From Siccibacter colletis (GTDB taxonomy: Bacteria; Pseudomonadota; Gammaproteobacteria; Enterobacterales; Enterobacteriaceae), in the NCBI RefSeq assembly GCF_000696575.1, contig NZ_JMSQ01000009.1, positions 124,001 to 188,000 on the forward strand: a DNA stretch of 64,000 bases, written 5' to 3'. The stretch's first letter is position 1, and each line of letters opens with the position of its first letter. The notes under the pieces are model-generated. The model searched no databases. It worked only from the letters and a program-made list of their open reading frames with translations, and was not told the DNA's origin. Position numbers and translations under genes: made by a program. Positions 37,752 through 46,883 of the stretch are shown here, one piece after another.

Positions 37752-39236
37752 TTACAGGTAGCGCGCTTCCAGATGCTGGCGAAAATAGAGCGGGTTGAGA
37801 TCTTCCCCGGTGGCGTTGGTCATCAGCGCCGAGGTGGAGAAGCGGCTGCCGTGCTGCCAGATGTTCTGACGCAGCCAGTCGAACAGCGCACTGAAGTCGC
37901 CCGCCGCGATAGCCTGGTCGAGATGCGGCAGGGCGCGGTGTGCGGCGTGGAACAGTTGGGCGGCGTACATCGCACCGAGGGTGTAGGACGGGAAGTAGCC
38001 GAAGCCGCCGTCGGTCCAGTGGATGTCCTGCATACAGCCGTTGCGGTAGTTGCCTTTGGTGGACAGCCCGAGCCACGCCTGCATTTTTTCATCCCACAGC
38101 GCCGGAATGTCGTCCACTTCGATATCGCCGTCGATCAGCGCCCGCTCGATCTCGTAGCGCAGCACGATGTGTGCCGGGTAGCTCACCTCGTCGGCATCAA
38201 CGCGGATGTAGCCCGGCTTCACGCGCTGGTTCCACGCGATGTAGTTATGCGCTTCAAACGCCGGCTGGTTGCCGAAGCGGCTGACGATCTGCGGCAGCAG
38301 GCGCTGGAGGAAGGCTTCGCTGCGCCCGAGCTGCATCTCAAAGAACAGGCTCTGGGATTCGTGAATGGCGGTGGAGCGGGCGAGGGCCACCGGCTGGCCG
38401 AGCCATTCGCGCGGCAGGTTCTGCTCATAGCGCGCGTGGCCGGTTTCATGCACCACGCCAAACAGGGCGCTGAACAGTTCGTTCTCGTCGTAGCGCGTGG
38501 TGATGCGCACATCTTCCGGTACGCCGCCGCAGAACGGATGGGCGCTGACGTCCAGACGACCGGCGTTAAAATCGAAGCCCAGCAGCGCCATCGCATCAAG
38601 ACCGAGATCGCGCTGCGTCTCAATCGGGAACGGCCCGGTGGGTGCCACCAGGTTTGCCGCCGCCTGTTTGTCGGTCACCTTCTCCAGCAGCGACGGCAGC
38701 CAGCTTTTCAGGTCGGCAAACAGCACGTCGAGGCGGGCGCTGGTCATGTCCGGCTCGAAGATATCGAGCAGCGCATCATAGCGCGAGCCGCCCTTTGCCT
38801 CGGCACGCAGACGCGCCTCTTCACGGCTGAGCTTCACCACCTCTTTCAGATTGGCAGAGAACCCTTCCCAGTCATTGGCCGGACGCTGGGTGCGCCAGGC
38901 GTGCTCGCACTTGCTGCCCGCCAGGCTTTTGGCCTCCACCAGCGACTCCGGCAGCAGCACCGCCTGCTGATAGTGCCGCTGCATCTCGCGCAGGTTGGCG
39001 CGCTCCACGTCGTTAAGATTTTCCTGCTCGGCGGCGCTGAGCCACTGGCCCACCTGCTTATCGGTGAGGATCTGATGCTGCAGCACGCCGATCTCCGCCA
39101 GCGCGGCACCGCGCGCGGCGCTGCCCGCCGGCGGCATCATCGCGAACATATCCCAGCTGGCGATAGCCGAGAGGTGAGAGAAGCGGGAGAGTCGGGCAAA
39201 CGTGCGGGTAAGGTTCTGATAATGCGTGTTTTCCAT
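37752..39236 (-). CDS. Carboxypeptidase Taq, M32 family metallopeptidase
   Basis: 494 residues from the ATG at 39236 (GAGG upstream); further in-frame codons upstream are not family-like. The zinc site HEXXH appears as VVHETGHARYEQNL, with the downstream glutamate in STAIHESQSLFFE. Other M32 motifs are DVRITTRYDENE, YPAHIVLRYEIERALIDGDI and MQDIHWTDGGFGYFPSYTLGAMYAAQ. It removes C-terminal amino acids and is probably cytoplasmic. E. coli has no such gene at this place. Confidence 0.93.
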   Translation of the reverse strand: MENTHYQNLTRTFARLSRFSHLSAIASWDMFAMMPPAGSAARGAALAEIGVLQHQILTDKQVGQWLSAAEQENLNDVERANLREMQRHYQQAVLLPESLVEAKSLAGSKCEHAWRTQRPANDWEGFSANLKEVVKLSREEARLRAEAKGGSRYDALLDIFEPDMTSARLDVLFADLKSWLPSLLEKVTDKQAAANLVAPTGPFPIETQRDLGLDAMALLGFDFNAGRLDVSAHPFCGGVPEDVRITTRYDENELFSALFGVVHETGHARYEQNLPREWLGQPVALARSTAIHESQSLFFEMQLGRSEAFLQRLLPQIVSRFGNQPAFEAHNYIAWNQRVKPGYIRVDADEVSYPAHIVLRYEIERALIDGDIEVDDIPALWDEKMQAWLGLSTKGNYRNGCMQDIHWTDGGFGYFPSYTLGAMYAAQLFHAAHRALPHLDQAIAAGDFSALFDWLRQNIWQHGSRFSTSALMTNATGEDLNPLYFRQHLEARYL

Positions 39237-39560
39237 AGGGCCTCGCGTCAGGGGAGTGCTTTTTTCTGAAGGTAGCATTATGCGCCGGGGAAGGCGAGGG
39301 GTGGGCAGGCGCAGAGTGGATGCTGGGTTGCAGGTTACGATGGTTGAGCGGTGTATGGCGGTGCCTTAACGGCTTGAGCAACCGGTCATAGTCTCGATCA
39401 ACGATAAAACCCAGACCATCAGCACCCCGGGAGCCATCGCGCTGATGCCGCTATTTCCGCTGTACATGATGTACGGTTGCGCCCGCGGGCCTTGTGTTTG
39501 AGGTGATCGAGCCAGCACAGAGAAGTCAGGGCTGCCCGGAAGACTTGTCTTCCTGAATTT

Positions 39561-39583
39561 ATAAAGCCCGGTTGAACCGGGCA
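39561..39583 (-). terminator. Terminator after the hcp pseudogene
   Basis: GCCCGGTT/AACCGGGC (39567-39583, loop of 1) is followed on the minus strand by TTTATAAATT. It closes the AT-rich effector-hcp unit. Confidence 0.75.
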
Positions 39584-39589
39584 AAGTAC

Positions 39590-40073
39590 TTACTCTTCTT
39601 TCCAGCTAGCCCATGCCGAAGTATTTGCAATAATGTGTTCCATCGTAATAGTTGCAAAGCTTAATGATACCAACTCCTGAGGTTGAATATCATTGTGAGT
39701 CATCGAGTTCGGGTAGGCGTAACTAATCTCTGTTATTCTTGCTTTGTTTAAATGAATTATGAAATAAAGTTCATTGCCACCGTTGGCTGAAGTTCTGTAA
39801 AAATCCAGTGTGCAATCAAGTTTTTCTTTATCGTTTAAGGCCTGAAGCATTAAAGGGGTTGCTTTGTCTATTGGTTTTCTTAAGGTATATGCATGAAATG
39901 ATATATTATCCTCAGCGGAGACCACATTATTTGCCTCAAAAATGAATATCTGGTCCTCATGCCCCTTTTGCCCCTTTTGTCACTTGTTACCGATAGATTT
40001 CTCTGTGCCGCATCCTGATGATATCAAACCTTGCATTATCACCAGTAATGCTAAGATAAATTAAGTTCGCCAT
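39590..40073 (-). pseudogene. Orphan hcp (T6SS tube protein/TssD-like), broken by frameshift and stop
   Basis: The ATG at 40073 (AAGGATA upstream) opens MANLIYLSITGDN, a standard Hcp-family start. One extra base near 40034 then shifts the frame. In the next frame the protein goes on as QGLISSGCGTEKSIGNK, stops at TGA (39982-39980), and continues QKGQKGHEDQIFIFEANN, then YTLRKPIDKATPLMLQAL, TLDFYRTSANGGNELYF and YPNSMTHNDIQPQE to the end at 39590. The 9-bp word CCCCTTTTG is duplicated at 39962-39979 beside the stop. Total length corresponds to the usual ~160 residues. Intact homologues form the T6SS inner tube and carry small effectors. At least two lesions argue against a sequencing error. 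Confidence 0.87.
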
Positions 40074-40109
40074 GCGTATATCCTTTTATTTAACAAGGTA
40101 ATTATAAAT

Positions 40110-40286
40110 TCAAAACCATTTAGAGTATTTTATGTATAAATAACAAACTAAGAACGCCCACCCAAACACAAAGAAAATAGTATACTTTGGAATGAATAAA
40201 ACGATAATAACGCCACCTACAGCAATCAGCGCTACAGGCAGCAAATGACCAAAAAACTGCCCTATAAATTCAATTATCCATTTCAT
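40110..40286 (-). CDS. 58-residue membrane protein overlapping the putative effector (immunity-like)
   Basis: This reads MKWIIEFIGQFFGHLLPVAL followed by IAVGGVIIVLFIPKYTIFF and VFGWAFLVCYLYIKYSKWF. Two membrane helices are obvious (about 10-33 and 35-52), with basic ends. The ATG overlaps the stop of the 234-residue gene by 4 bases, so expression is coupled. A small membrane protein tied to a larger one with membrane segments, directly before hcp, fits an immunity protein against a pore-forming T6SS effector. That role is inference. It is below the usual gene-calling size. Confidence 0.7.
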   Translation of the reverse strand: MKWIIEFIGQFFGHLLPVALIAVGGVIIVLFIPKYTIFFVFGWAFLVCYLYIKYSKWF

Positions 40287-40987
40287 TTGTTTCTCACTAA
40301 TTCGCGAATGAGGAAAAGTAATTCTTCCTCGTCGTTTGAACCAGATATAATAAAATAAATGATTTTTGACATTTCACTCTCAATGAGGTGATACAGCATC
40401 TCTATTTTATTATTATAAAGTTCCCAATAATATTCCGGATGTAATGTTTTTAATTTTCGGGCGGAAAGTGCTGCATTTTGCACCTTTCCATAGAATGAGA
40501 CAGCGCCGATAACTGTACCCATGCTTTTGGTTATCGCTTTCACCACTGCTTCTTTGAAATTTCTTGAGCTTAAAACAATAATTGCTAAAAAATAAGCTAG
40601 CGTTTGTTTGTTCAATCTTTCTGATGCGATATCTGCGAAATATTGGGCGACGCTCGCAAGAAGAGATTGTTCTGCCGAATCTGAAATTTGAACTATCTCT
40701 TTTTTGAAATAGATTTCTACCATATCCAGTATGACATCTTCACGGCGCGCTGCCTGGTAAAGGCCGTAAAAATATCTGATGTCTTCATGACTCTGTTCAC
40801 GACATACATCAGCGTAGGCGGGAGTGAGACAGGACAGATACCAGGCTGCTCTCTCTGCACCCGCAAGTGCATCACTGGCCATATCATATAAGTTCTGACC
40901 CACCTGATTTACAGCTTTATCGAGGATTGATGCCAGCTTGCGATCTGATTTGATTTTAAGTTTTAGATAGGAGCTATAGTTATCCAT
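40283..40987 (-). CDS. Uncharacterised 234-residue protein, putative T6SS-linked effector
   Basis: 234 residues starting MDNYSSYLKLKIKSDRKLASILDKAV, with AGGA 7 bases upstream. There is no signal peptide. It is mostly helical, with hydrophobic stretches TLAYFLAIIVLSS and MGTVIGAVSFYG near residues 128-165 that could insert in a membrane. Base composition is much more AT-rich than neighbouring genes, suggesting transfer. It is followed by a coupled 58-residue membrane protein and a decayed hcp. The architecture recalls ion-selective pore effectors of the Serratia Ssp6 type with a small membrane immunity protein. No motif proves this; a phage or defence origin is also possible. Confidence 0.7.
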   Translation of the reverse strand: MDNYSSYLKLKIKSDRKLASILDKAVNQVGQNLYDMASDALAGAERAAWYLSCLTPAYADVCREQSHEDIRYFYGLYQAARREDVILDMVEIYFKKEIVQISDSAEQSLLASVAQYFADIASERLNKQTLAYFLAIIVLSSRNFKEAVVKAITKSMGTVIGAVSFYGKVQNAALSARKLKTLHPEYYWELYNNKIEMLYHLIESEMSKIIYFIISGSNDEEELLFLIRELVRNK

Positions 40988-41398
40988 TTGTCATCCTGAC
41001 AATCTGTTTTTGGGCATTATAACGGGTCACATTCAAGAATTAAACCTACCAAAAATACCGGCAGAGCAAAGATTATTTAAAAAAGATATTTATGAAATAT
41101 TGAGTTTTTAAAAGGAAAATTTTACGGTTTTTCGCGTAAATTCGCCTTGTCCATATCGTGGTAATACTCGCCGCTTGTACAGATTAATGAGCATCACAAA
41201 CACTGACCTTTCACAATCACGACGATGATCAGAGCAGCAACAGTGATAGCTCAGGAAATGAATAATCGCCTGATTAAATCTGTGCAATTACGGCGATGTA
41301 TTGTGGGTTATCGAAAGTGAAAATATCCGCTCTCGCGCTGGACCAGACACACAACCCCGAACCCCCCAATTCAGGGCTTTTTTATCAGCTGCCCACAC
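40988..41398. other. Gene-free AT-rich flank of the insert
   Basis: About 410 bases. It should carry the promoter of the leftward effector unit. A degraded terminator-like hairpin on the plus strand (CCCCGAA...TTCAGGG followed by six T) lies at about 41356-41384, and short frames in 41180-41320 look like gene debris that could not be named. Confidence 0.45.
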
Positions 41399-42148
41399 TC
41401 AAATCTGTGCAGCGCCGCCATCGACAAACAGTTCGCTGCCGTTAACGTAACTGCTGTCATCCGAGGCGAGGAATAACGCGGCGGCGGCGACTTCGGCGGG
41501 ATCGGCCAGTCGGCCGAGCGGGGTGGTGGCTTCCACGGCGCGGATCATCTCCTGATTAAATTCCTGATCCGAGGCGAGACCATGCCAGCCGGGGGTTGAA
41601 GTTGCGCCCGGCACCAGCACATTGACTCTGATTTTTCGCGGGGCCAGTTCCAGGATCCAGCTGCGGGCAAAATTGCGTATCGCCGCTTTACTGGCGCTGT
41701 ACACGCTGAATGCGGGCACGCCGGTGGTGGCGCTGGTCGAGCCGGTCAGAATAATCGAAGCGCCATCCTTTAACAGCGGCAGCGCTTTCTGCACGGTAAA
41801 CAGCGTGCCTTTCACGTTGGTGCTGAAGATACGGTCGTAATGCGCTTCGGTGATATCCGTTAACGTAGCGAAATCACCGCCGCCGGCATTGGCAAACAGC
41901 ACGTCAATCTGTCCCGCTTCGCGTTTAACCTGCGCGAACAACGTATCCAGATCCTGCATATTTGAGATATCACTCGGGATACCGACGGCGTTATGGCCCA
42001 CGGCGTTTACCGCATCTTCCAGTTCGCGCGCCCGGCGTCCGGTCATAAATACCCGCGCGCCTTCGGCGGCAAAACGTTTTGCCGATGCCAGACCGATGCC
42101 GCTGTTTGCACCGGTTATGACCACTACTTTACCTGCTAACTTTCCCAT
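41399..42148 (-). CDS. Short-chain dehydrogenase/reductase (SDR)
   Basis: 249 residues of classical SDR. The NAD(P) motif is TGANSGIG (residues 13-20), with NAGGG in strand 4, the active-site serine in LTGSTSATTG and the YSASK catalytic pair. RVFMTGRR suggests preference for NADPH. The substrate is unknown. It is divergent from an HxlR regulator 92 bases away, the usual arrangement for such stress-linked reductases. Confidence 0.88.
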   Translation of the reverse strand: MGKLAGKVVVITGANSGIGLASAKRFAAEGARVFMTGRRARELEDAVNAVGHNAVGIPSDISNMQDLDTLFAQVKREAGQIDVLFANAGGGDFATLTDITEAHYDRIFSTNVKGTLFTVQKALPLLKDGASIILTGSTSATTGVPAFSVYSASKAAIRNFARSWILELAPRKIRVNVLVPGATSTPGWHGLASDQEFNQEMIRAVEATTPLGRLADPAEVAAAALFLASDDSSYVNGSELFVDGGAAQI

Positions 42149-42240
42149 GTTTATTACCCTGTTGATGAAGCGGAAAACCAGAGTAATGGCTTGCTTTCGT
42201 ATATACTAGTACCTACCAAAAGGTATGTATGGAGAAAATT

Positions 42241-42570
42241 ATGGAACCCGTTTGCGGGCTTGATGTGGCCCTGCGTTACATTGGTGGGAAATGGAAACCC
42301 ATCCTGCTGTTTCACTTTCAGCACGGTCCGCGTCGCTTCGGCGAAATCAAGCGGCTGGCGGAGGGGATCAGCGAGAAAGTGTTAATCCAGCAGCTCAAGG
42401 ACTTAACGGAAGACGGCATCCTGGTAAGGCATGACTTCAAAGAGGTGCCGCCGCGGGTGGAGTACACCATTACTGAGTTTGGCCGCACGCTGGCCCACGC
42501 GCTGCAACCGCTATGCGAGTGGGGAAATGCCAACCGGGCGCGCGCTGCTGCGGAGCACTGCGACGTCTGA
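42241..42570 (+). CDS. HxlR-family transcriptional regulator
   Basis: 109 residues from the ATG preceded by GGAG at 6 bases (an ATG four codons earlier lacks a ribosome site). The family pattern is clear: MEPVCGLDVALRYIGGKWKPILLFHF, GPRRFGEIKRLAEGISEKVLIQQLKDLTEDGIL, VPPRVEYTITEFGRTL. The N-terminal cysteine (C5) is a typical redox or electrophile sensor. It probably controls the divergent SDR; the spacer has TACC...GGTA near 42212-42225 as a possible site. Confidence 0.87.
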   Translation: MEPVCGLDVALRYIGGKWKPILLFHFQHGPRRFGEIKRLAEGISEKVLIQQLKDLTEDGILVRHDFKEVPPRVEYTITEFGRTLAHALQPLCEWGNANRARAAAEHCDV

Positions 42571-42615
42571 ACCTGCCATCATCATCTGTCGCTGCGGCAC
42601 AAAGGAGAAAACGTC

Positions 42616-43156
42616 ATGTCAAGAATTGCCATCGATATGGATGAGGTCATCGCCGACTTCAACAGCAAGCTGCTTCCTCACATGAACACCCGCTTTAATA
42701 CGCACATCACCCTGGCCGATCTCAACGGCCTGACCATTCAGCAACTGCGCCCGGACATCAAAGAGCAGATTGAAGCGATGATTGGTGAGGTAGATTTTTT
42801 TTGCCGACCTGGCGGTGATCCCCGACAGCCAGCGGGTGATTGAAAAGTTGACGCATATGCACGAGGTCTTTATCACCACGGCAGCGATGGAGTTTCCGCT
42901 GTCGTTCGATGCCAAGTTCCGCTGGCTGGCAGCGCATTTCCCGTTTATCAGTCCGATGAATATAGTCTTCTGCGGCAATAAAAGCATTCTTAACGCTGAT
43001 TATCTTATCGACGACAATGCCCGCCATTTTGCGCATTTTCGTGGCGAGGGCATTTTGTTTTCCGCACCGCATAACCAAAACGTCACGGGATTTCGCCGGG
43101 TGAATAGCTGGCAGGAGATCGACGCGCTGTTTGCTTCTGATGGAATTTTGTCCTGA
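42616..43156 (+). pseudogene. 5'(3')-deoxyribonucleotidase-like HAD gene, frameshifted in a T8 tract
   Basis: The start (AAAGGAG upstream) gives MSRIAIDMDEVIADFNSKLL, with D7 and D9 of the HAD motif I. The frame breaks at eight T (42795-42802); with seven T it would read GEVDFFADLAVIPDSQRVIEKL and continue ITTAAMEF, GNKSILNADYLIDDNARHF to a stop at 43156, a full ~180-residue enzyme. Motif IV (LIDDN) is intact. Either a recent inactivating slip, a switching tract or a sequencing error explains it. The family removes phosphate from deoxynucleotides. Confidence 0.8.
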
Positions 43157-43828
43157 ACGGATCAACGCGTTAAACAATGCTCTCCCGGCGGGGAGAGCAG
43201 AGGTGTAAGGCAATTAACAGCCGGACAAACATCCACGCCCTTACTGATTCGGTCGATAACAACGTTTTGCATATCAATAATAACGGCTGTAGACATTATG
43301 TTTTCTTAGTTCTCCGTCACATGTGCAGGGTTGAGGTTAGCTGAGCGAATAAACCGCTTAATGCTGTTAAGGGTTAACACTAAATCTGGTGGTAGAACAT
43401 CAACTCTGCATTGCGTTAGTCTGCACGCGCCCGCTAAATAATAAATAAGAAGTTTCATACGGAAATTATTTTTCGCCCCCCCGGAAAAAGACCTTCACCA
43501 ATATTACCAGGGTTACCTTTCCGATAAGGCAGAGGGCGTGTCGGTGGCAAAAAAATATAGTCCGGCCGTCACGATAAGCGGTTTCAGGGGGCGATTGATT
43601 AATAACACGAGAACATAGTTGAAATTTGACTGACAGAAGGGCGACGGCTTCTGGATTAACGGCCACTTTACTCTGGAGCACCCTCGTACGCCTGATCAGG
43701 GCCGTTACGGACGCCCCCGGTGCGGCAGGAGGGGCTGCGAGGTTCTCCACGTTCAGCGCGCTGATGTTAAGCACGGGCTACCCGAAAAAATAACTGCATT
43801 CCACACCTTCGCAACTCAGGAGAACACG
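43157..43828. other. Gene-free stretch with a hairpin
   Basis: About 670 bases. A perfect 8-bp stem GCTCTCCC/GGGAGAGC (43179-43198) follows the nucleotidase remnant but lacks a T tract. Open frames between 43466 and 43774 have only GTG/TTG starts and no known product. Nothing else could be supported. Confidence 0.5.
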
Positions 43829-44725
43829 ATGTTTAACGGCCTTAGTGCGTTTCCGCTTACCCCGCTGGTAAACGGCAACGTGGATGAAAAAGCGTTTACC
43901 GCGCTGATTGAAACCCTGGTTGCCGCGAAGGTGGACGCCATCGGAGCGCTGGGCTCGACGGGGAGCTATGCATATCTGTCGCGTGCCCAGCGGGCGCGGG
44001 TGGCGCAACTGGCAACCGCCGCGGCGGGCGATGTGCCGGTGGTGGTCAGTATCGGGGCGGTCAATATTGACGACGTGTTACGTCTGGCCGAGGACGCGCA
44101 GCAGGCGGGCGTCAGCGGGGTGCTGATGGCCCCGGTATCTTATCAACCCCTGAGCCGGGATGAGGTGTATCGCCTGTATGAGCGGGTGAGCCAGGCGGTG
44201 GCGGTGCCGCTGTGTGTGTATGACAACCCCGCCACCACGCGGTTTTCCTTTGATGATGAACTGCTGATCGCGGTATGCCAGCTGCCGAATATCGGGTCGC
44301 TTAAGCTCGGCCCGCTCTCCGGCACGCGCGCGGAGGCCTCGGCGCGGCTACAGGCGCTGCGGCAGGCCATTCCGGAAACCATCACGCTCGGCATCAGCGG
44401 CGATGCCCACGCCGCCGCCGGACTGCTCGCCGGGTGCGACGTCTGGTATTCGGTACTGGCCGGGCTGTTTCCCCACGCGGCACGCAGGCTGTCGCAGGCG
44501 GCGTTTCTGGGCAGGGAAGAGGAGGTGGCGCGGCTCAACGCGGAGCTGGCCCCGCTGTGGGCGCTGTTTCAGCGTTATGGCAGTCTGCGCCCCATCGCCA
44601 CGCTGGCCGAGCTGTCAGGCGCGGTACAGCCGCCGTGCCTGCCGTTTCCGCTGCGCACCCTGCAGGGCGAGGATCGTGAGCAGCTGGCGGCGCTGCTCTC
44701 CGGCCCGGCGTTACGTCCGGAATGA
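43829..44725 (+). CDS. Dihydrodipicolinate synthase-family aldolase/lyase
   Basis: 298 residues with the DapA TIM barrel. Visible are the N-terminal GLSAFPLTPLVNG, GALGSTGSYAYLSRAQRARV, the tyrosine in PLCVYDNPATT and the Schiff-base lysine in IGSLKLGPLSG. The GSTGE substrate motif of true DapA is altered to GSTGSYAYL, so a different pyruvate- or keto-acid aldolase is likely. AGGAG lies 6 bases upstream. The gene stands alone. Confidence 0.83.
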   Translation: MFNGLSAFPLTPLVNGNVDEKAFTALIETLVAAKVDAIGALGSTGSYAYLSRAQRARVAQLATAAAGDVPVVVSIGAVNIDDVLRLAEDAQQAGVSGVLMAPVSYQPLSRDEVYRLYERVSQAVAVPLCVYDNPATTRFSFDDELLIAVCQLPNIGSLKLGPLSGTRAEASARLQALRQAIPETITLGISGDAHAAAGLLAGCDVWYSVLAGLFPHAARRLSQAAFLGREEEVARLNAELAPLWALFQRYGSLRPIATLAELSGAVQPPCLPFPLRTLQGEDREQLAALLSGPALRPE

Positions 44726-45092
44726 GAAATCACACCGTTACCGGTAATGCTTGTCAGTAGCCAGAGGTGGGTGCGCTACGCTTACCCACCCTGAGAATTG
44801 GGGCGCGAATAACGTCATGGTGCCTGCCTCCCGCAGGCGCTTTCGCCTCCCGTCACCCTTCACTTCTTCCGCAATGGTCTATGATTGATTTTCAAGTGCT
44901 GCCTGGGGTCGCGACACGCTGACACCGCTCATAGCACGTTTTTCGCTGCGCTAACTTCTGGCGCGGCGGGGAGCGTCGACCCTGCACGGCATCCGATTCA
45001 CGCTTATACGTTTTGCTATCTGAGCTCGCATCGCCGGGGCCGCCCGCGCGATGTCGTGCATTGCTCACTTCCGGAACAAACGAGGCATCAGA
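44726..45092. other. Upstream region of the treZ operon
   Basis: 367 bases containing palindromic repeat copy 2 (44761-44792) and presumably the treZ promoter. No regulator site could be assigned with confidence. Confidence 0.45.
44761..44792. repeat. REP-like palindromic repeat, copy 2
   Basis: Identical over 32 bases to 2944-2975, with different flanks, which defines the left boundary of the element (CCAGAGG...). It folds as the same hairpin. Confidence 0.85.
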
Positions 45093-46883
45093 ATGGAATC
45101 CACATCATTTGCGAAGAGTTGGGGGGCCGAGCTGGTGGCCGAAAACGTGGCGCGCTTTCGCCTGTGGGCGACCGGCCAGCAACGCGTCACGCTGCGGCTT
45201 AACGGCAACGATCTTGAGATGACCCCGTCGGGCGACGGCTGGTTCGAGCGTGAGGTCAGCGGCGTGGCCCCCGGTACGGAATATAACTTTGTGCTGGCCG
45301 ACGGCATGGTGGTGCCGGACCCGGCGTCCCGCGCCCAGAAAGCCGACGTCAATGGCCCGTCGCTGGTGATTGACCCTGAACAGTACCGCTGGCAGAACAC
45401 CCAGTGGCGAGGCCGGCCGTGGGAAGAGGCGGTGGTCTACGAAATGCACATCGGCACCTTTACCCCGCAGGGAACGTTCCGTGCCGCGATTGAGAAGCTG
45501 CCTTATCTGGCTGAGCTGGGCATCACCATGCTGGAAGTGCTGCCGGTATCGCAGTTCGGCGGCAACCGCGGCTGGGGCTATGACGGCGTGCTGCTGTATG
45601 CTCCGCATTCGGCCTATGGTACGCCGGACGATTTCAAAGCCTTTATCGACGCTGCGCACGGGCATGGCCTGTCGGTAGTGCTGGATATCGTGCTTAACCA
45701 CTTCGGGCCGGAAGGTAACTACCTGCCGCTGCTGGCCCCGGATTTCTTCCACAAAGAGCGTCATACCCCCTGGGGTGCCGGGATTGCTTACGATGTGGAT
45801 GCCGCCCGCCGCTATATCGCGGAAGCGCCGCTCTACTGGCTGCAGGAGTACCGTCTCGACGGGCTGCGCTTCGACGCCATCGATCAGATTGAAGACAGTT
45901 CGGAAAAACACGTGCTGATTGAGATTGCCGAGCGTATTCGCGCCGACATCACCGATCGGCCGATTCACCTCACCACCGAAGACTGCCGCAACGTCACCTT
46001 CCTGCATCCGCGCAACGAGGATGGTTCGGTACCGCTGTTTACCGGGGAGTGGAACGACGATTTCCACAACGCCATTCACGTCCTGGCCACCGGCGAGACG
46101 CACGCCTATTACCGGGATTTTGCCGACGAGCCGGAAAAACGGGTCGCCCGCGTGCTGGCCGAAGGGTTTGCGTATCAGGGGGAAATTTCACCCCAGAGCG
46201 GCGACGCGCGTGGGGTGGACAGCAAAAATCAGCCGCCGGTGGCGTTTGTGGATTTCATCCAGAACCATGACCAGGTGGGCAACCGCGCCCAGGGCGAGCG
46301 TCTGATTACCCTTGCGGGTGCCGCGCGCACCCGGGTGCTGCTCGCCACGCTGCTGCTCTCCCCGCATATTCCGCTGCTGTTTATGGGCGAGGAGTACGGC
46401 GAGACCAATCCGTTCCTGTTCTTCACCGACTTCCACGGCGATCTGGCGAAAGCGGTGCGCGAGGGGCGGGCGAAGGAGTTTGACGGCCATGCCGGGCATG
46501 AGGGCGAAAGCGTGCCCGATCCCAATGAGGAAAGCACTTTTACCCGCTCGAAACTCGACTGGCATAAGCCGGACGAAGAAGAGGGCGAGGCCTGGCTGGC
46601 GCTGACGCGCAAACTGCTGGCGCTGCGCCAGCGCTATCTGGTACCGCTGCTGGCGACCGCTGACGGACAGAGCGGTCACGTCCTGGCCACGGCACCGGGT
46701 TTCCTCGCCGTCAGCTGGCGCTTCCCGAAAGGGACGCTGTCGCTGGCGCTTAATATTGGTGAGCAGCCGCAGACGCTGCCGGAGATGCCGGGCGAGACGC
46801 TGTTTGCCTGGCCACAGGCGGCGGAAAAACTGCCGCAGCACGCCATTCTGGTTCGCCTCGATCAGGGAGATGCCGCGCTATGA
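45093..46883 (+). CDS. treZ: Malto-oligosyltrehalose trehalohydrolase
   Basis: 596 residues from the ATG at 45093 (GAGG upstream). An N-terminal E-set domain (WGAELVAENVARFRLWAT) precedes the GH13 barrel. Catalytic motifs are YRLDGLRFDAIDQI (nucleophile aspartate), HLTTEDCRN (acid glutamate) and FIQNHDQVGNRAQGERL (transition-state aspartate). EEYGETNPFLFFTDF is typical of TreZ. It releases trehalose from the chain end made by TreY. The last 4 bases overlap treY. Confidence 0.95.
   Translation: MESTSFAKSWGAELVAENVARFRLWATGQQRVTLRLNGNDLEMTPSGDGWFEREVSGVAPGTEYNFVLADGMVVPDPASRAQKADVNGPSLVIDPEQYRWQNTQWRGRPWEEAVVYEMHIGTFTPQGTFRAAIEKLPYLAELGITMLEVLPVSQFGGNRGWGYDGVLLYAPHSAYGTPDDFKAFIDAAHGHGLSVVLDIVLNHFGPEGNYLPLLAPDFFHKERHTPWGAGIAYDVDAARRYIAEAPLYWLQEYRLDGLRFDAIDQIEDSSEKHVLIEIAERIRADITDRPIHLTTEDCRNVTFLHPRNEDGSVPLFTGEWNDDFHNAIHVLATGETHAYYRDFADEPEKRVARVLAEGFAYQGEISPQSGDARGVDSKNQPPVAFVDFIQNHDQVGNRAQGERLITLAGAARTRVLLATLLLSPHIPLLFMGEEYGETNPFLFFTDFHGDLAKAVREGRAKEFDGHAGHEGESVPDPNEESTFTRSKLDWHKPDEEEGEAWLALTRKLLALRQRYLVPLLATADGQSGHVLATAPGFLAVSWRFPKGTLSLALNIGEQPQTLPEMPGETLFAWPQAAEKLPQHAILVRLDQGDAAL

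Noticed and set aside
37773-39269. 498-codon open frame on the plus strand opposite the M32 carboxypeptidase
   Set aside because: Composition is that of an antisense frame (RQRG/HRHH-rich), with no recognisable domain, while the carboxypeptidase has all its zinc motifs.
39366-39467. Possible 33-residue membrane peptide (MYSGNSGISAMAPGVLMVWV...) on the minus strand
   Set aside because: It has a hydrophobic stretch, but no ribosome site lies upstream of the ATG and no known homologue comes to mind.
43466-43774. 102-codon frame on the minus strand between the nucleotidase and the DapA-like gene
   Set aside because: It begins only with GTG, lacks a ribosome site and resembles no family.
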